A stretch of 51,994 nucleotides of DNA from Desulfovibrio sp. (lineage in GTDB: Bacteria > Desulfobacterota > Desulfovibrionia > Desulfovibrionales > Desulfovibrionaceae): NCBI GenBank assembly GCA_031280915.1, contig JAITGC010000088.1, positions 1 through 51,994 of the forward strand, read 5' to 3'. Below, piece after piece: positions 51,814-51,994 of the stretch; the stretch's first letter is position 1, and every line of letters starts with the position of its first letter. Below the pieces are notes generated by a model, which ran no database searches, was not told the origin of the DNA, and worked only from the letters and a program-made list of their open reading frames with translations. The position numbers and the translations under genes were made by a program.

Positions 51814-51994
51814 TTACCGCCTCTCCGACTTCACGACTTCAGCGAACAGCGCGAGGTCGTTGTCAAAATAAAACCCACGGTGGTTGTACTTCGACTTCAC
51901 TTCCTGAGAGATTTCCCGCAGAACAGGCGTTCTCCCATACCACTGCCACCCCCCCTCGGGAGGCGTGGGCCTTATTCCCGCTGCTTCCAGCATG
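51814..51994 (-). CDS. C-terminal end of a protein cut by the window edge
   Basis: 59 codons run from the edge to a TAA at 51814. An ATG occurs right at the edge, so a whole 59-residue protein is possible, but a larger upstream-extended gene is likelier. The segment has GGWQWYGRTPVLREIS and a charged C-terminus. The next gene starts three bases downstream, so it is the next-upstream member of the cluster. No family is recognised. Confidence 0.6.
   Translation of the reverse strand, partial: MLEAAGIRPTPPEGGWQWYGRTPVLREISQEVKSKYNHRGFYFDNDLALFAEVVKSERR

Noticed and set aside
41010..51994. Ring-cleavage dioxygenase or other oxygenase for the catabolic cluster
   Set aside because: I looked for extradiol or Rieske motifs on both strands and found none in the window.

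Overview
The window reads as chromosome of a sulfate-reducing bacterium of the Desulfovibrio group (Desulfovibrionaceae). The strongest evidence is the complete aprBA-qmoABC(D) block of dissimilatory sulfate reduction. Supporting evidence is the neighbouring Desulfovibrio-type pairing of a large PEP synthase with pyruvate carboxylase, a PerR-like Fur regulator, a type I-C-like CRISPR remnant and a sigma-54 promoter. About 40 protein genes are supported. I see no rRNA, tRNA, insertion sequence or prophage. Calls rest on reading motifs by eye; no database search was possible.

Layout. 0.1-9.4 kb (minus): ybeY, birA, pyruvate carboxylase with an extra C-terminal zinc-ribbon-like tail, a long PEP synthase/PPDK-family enzyme, and a Fur/PerR regulator. 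This is an anaplerotic and gluconeogenic node with its biotin ligase beside it. 9.4-12.7 kb (minus): phoH and a PgpH-type 7TM-HD phosphodiesterase, which continue into ybeY. 12.9-15.5 kb (plus): two unrecognised proteins; the first lies behind a good sigma-54 promoter. 15.5-15.7 kb: a decayed CRISPR array without cas genes, whose last repeat runs into the ribosome binding site of rsmE. 15.7-18.5 kb (plus): rsmE, rarA and an acyltransferase, tightly packed. 18.6-21.5 kb (minus): a pseudouridine synthase-dephospho-CoA kinase fusion and an NlpC/P60 lipoprotein. 21.5-21.7 kb: a strongly structured intergenic element. 21.7-29.8 kb (minus): aprB, aprA, qmoA, qmoB, qmoC and the promoter-distal qmoD-like gene. 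30.3-33.8 kb: a chorismate mutase/EPSP synthase-like fusion with degenerate active-site motifs, a PEBP-like lipoprotein and an aminotransferase. 34.0-39.1 kb: a histidine kinase with a periplasmic solute-binding domain and its sigma-54-type response regulator, divergent from an exported FG-GAP protein. 39.2-41.0 kb (plus): purD and purE.

41.1 kb to the right edge (minus) is the most unusual part. It is a co-directional catabolic cluster: a protein cut by the window edge, a 479-residue unrecognised protein, a QPRTase-like/MoCF fusion, a 2-oxopent-4-enoate hydratase family protein, acylating acetaldehyde dehydrogenase, 4-hydroxy-2-oxovalerate aldolase, an M24-fold protein with its metal ligands replaced, a UbiD decarboxylase, a MatC-like dicarboxylate carrier and a UbiX prenyltransferase. 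The hydratase-aldolase-dehydrogenase trio is the lower half of the aerobic catechol meta-cleavage pathway, but no oxygenase is visible. I infer an oxygen-independent route in which a carboxylated, perhaps cyclic, substrate is imported, decarboxylated by prenyl-FMN UbiD, opened or hydrolysed, and funnelled to pyruvate and acetyl-CoA. Those products would feed the pyruvate enzymes and sulfate respiration encoded in the same window.

Small-scale structure includes a 54-bp dispersed repeat (8.0 and 37.2 kb), a palindromic repeat (8.1 and 45.75 kb) that contains the birA stop codon, and a strong hairpin between aprA and qmoA.
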